Made by a program: the position numbers and the translations under genes. The notes beneath the pieces were generated by a model. The model saw only the letters and a list, made by a program, of their open reading frames with translations, did no database searches and was not told the origin of the DNA. 13,182 nt of DNA from an uncultured Oscillospiraceae bacterium (GTDB lineage Bacteria; Bacillota; Clostridia; Oscillospirales; Oscillospiraceae), in contig CAJOCV010000057.1 of assembly GCA_905233785.1 (NCBI GenBank), forward strand, positions 1 to 13,182, given 5' to 3'. Positions 12,565-13,182 of the stretch are shown here, piece by piece; within the stretch, counting starts at the first letter, position 1; the number at the start of each line of letters is the position of its first letter.

Positions 12565-13182
12565 TCAGATGTCCAGCGCGGCGTGGTGGCCCTGGTAGGT
12601 GGCCTTGGTGATGGTGCCGACCGCGTTGGCGTCGCCGATCACACGCACCCAGGGCGCACAGTCATAGAGCTCTTGGGCCACGTTCCAACGAGGACGCTGC
12701 CCCAGCGCGCAGATGATCGTCGTGCCGGGAACAAGAACCTTTTCGCCGTCCTTGGTCTGACACCAGATGCCCTCCTTCGTGACCTCCAGACCCTTGTAGC
12801 CGGTGTGCACGGTGACGAGCTTGTAGAGCTTCTCGAGCAGCAGAGGGCGCTGGCGGATCACGGAATCGAGCGCCACGTCGTCCCGCATCTCCACAAGATG
12901 TACTTGTTTGCCCTCCATGCCCATGTGGATCGCGCACTCCACGCCGGAGATGCCGCCGCCGAAGACGACCACGGAGTCGGTGATGGGCTTTTCGTGCTTG
13001 TACTGGTCGTTGACCAGAATCACATTCTCGCCGTCCAGACCCGGGATCGGCGGGCGCAGCGGAGAAGAACCGGCGGCAATGATGATGGCGTCGGGATTGT
13101 AGGATCCCGCAAACTCCTTCGTGACCTCCTGTCCGGTGACGATCTTCGCTCCGGCTTTTTCCGCGAGCAGCTTATAAGTTTC
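12565..13182 (-). CDS. C-terminal part of an FAD/NAD(P)-dependent oxidoreductase, probably OYE/2,4-dienoyl-CoA-reductase type (truncated by window edge)
   Basis: The frame is open from the right edge, so the N-terminus is missing; 205 residues are visible. The fragment begins within the FAD/NAD-binding part: NPDAIIIAAGSSPLRPPIPG (about 33-49 onward) is the segment before the nucleotide fold, VVVFGGGISGVECAIHMGM (about 71-89) is the Gly-rich Rossmann loop followed by the acidic VEM, CALGQRP is the second ATG-like motif, and GDANAVGTITKATYQGHHAA near the end is the C-terminal FAD-binding GD motif. This is the C-terminal half typical of FadH/BaiCD-like enoate reductases, which carry an N-terminal TIM barrel with FMN and a 4Fe-4S cluster; that half is not in view, so a stand-alone pyridine-nucleotide oxidoreductase remains possible. 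Its stop (12565-12567) precedes the nucleoside-hydrolase-like gene by 22 bases. Confidence 0.82.
   Translation of the reverse strand, partial: ETYKLLAEKAGAKIVTGQEVTKEFAGSYNPDAIIIAAGSSPLRPPIPGLDGENVILVNDQYKHEKPITDSVVVFGGGISGVECAIHMGMEGKQVHLVEMRDDVALDSVIRQRPLLLEKLYKLVTVHTGYKGLEVTKEGIWCQTKDGEKVLVPGTTIICALGQRPRWNVAQELYDCAPWVRVIGDANAVGTITKATYQGHHAALDI

Overview
The window looks like a chromosomal segment of a GC-rich, endospore-forming anaerobe of the Clostridia, most likely an Oscillospiraceae/Ruminococcaceae-type gut bacterium. The support is a forespore sigma factor (SigG), a CoA-transferase of the butyryl/4-hydroxybutyrate type, a TAXI-family TRAP transporter with a fused permease, strong AGGAGG-type ribosome binding sites, and short palindromic intergenic repeats between GC-rich genes. 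The taxonomic call is inference; no rRNA or other marker is present.

Layout. 1-987 (+): mnmA, cut by the left edge. 997-1043: an inverted repeat. 1067-1095: a sigma-A-type promoter for 1142-2809 (+), a secreted 5'-nucleotidase/UshA-type phosphoesterase. 2810-3131: gene-free, holding three structures: a 13-bp-arm inverted repeat, a terminator serving the minus-strand operon, and a MITE-like element with 17-bp inverted ends. 3132-6355 (-): a two-gene TRAP operon (TAXI-type lipoprotein, then fused 4TM/12TM permease) with its own promoter, a palindromic operator candidate in the leader and an intercistronic hairpin. 6603-8110 (+): a Cof-type HAD phosphatase, probably on a leaderless mRNA, overlapping plsY by ATGA. 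8108-8175: a foldable repeat that starts on the plsY stop codon. 8215-9552 (+): CoA-transferase. 9657-10457 (+): alpha/beta hydrolase. 10729-11508 (+): sigG, with a SigF-type promoter and a hairpin over its ribosome binding site. 11529-11563: a two-way terminator. 11622-13182 (-): a flavin oxidoreductase (cut by the right edge) followed by a nucleoside-hydrolase-like protein.

How the genes fit together. Most of the window is housekeeping and catabolic: tRNA thiolation, extracellular nucleotide salvage, uptake of an unknown (probably carboxylate-like) solute, phospholipid synthesis and acyl-CoA/acid exchange. The intracellular nucleoside-hydrolase-like gene is at the far end on the other strand, so a link to the secreted 5'-nucleotidase is speculative.

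I see no complete new defence, mobile or biosynthetic system. The most interesting material is regulatory. The sigG promoter lies inside an inverted repeat that would hide the ribosome binding site only in read-through transcripts. The HAD gene has a promoter spaced so that transcription should begin at the ATG. The TRAP leader carries a GntR-like palindrome. Several distinct short inverted-repeat elements sit in the intergenic gaps. No tRNA, rRNA, CRISPR array, transposase or integrase was seen.
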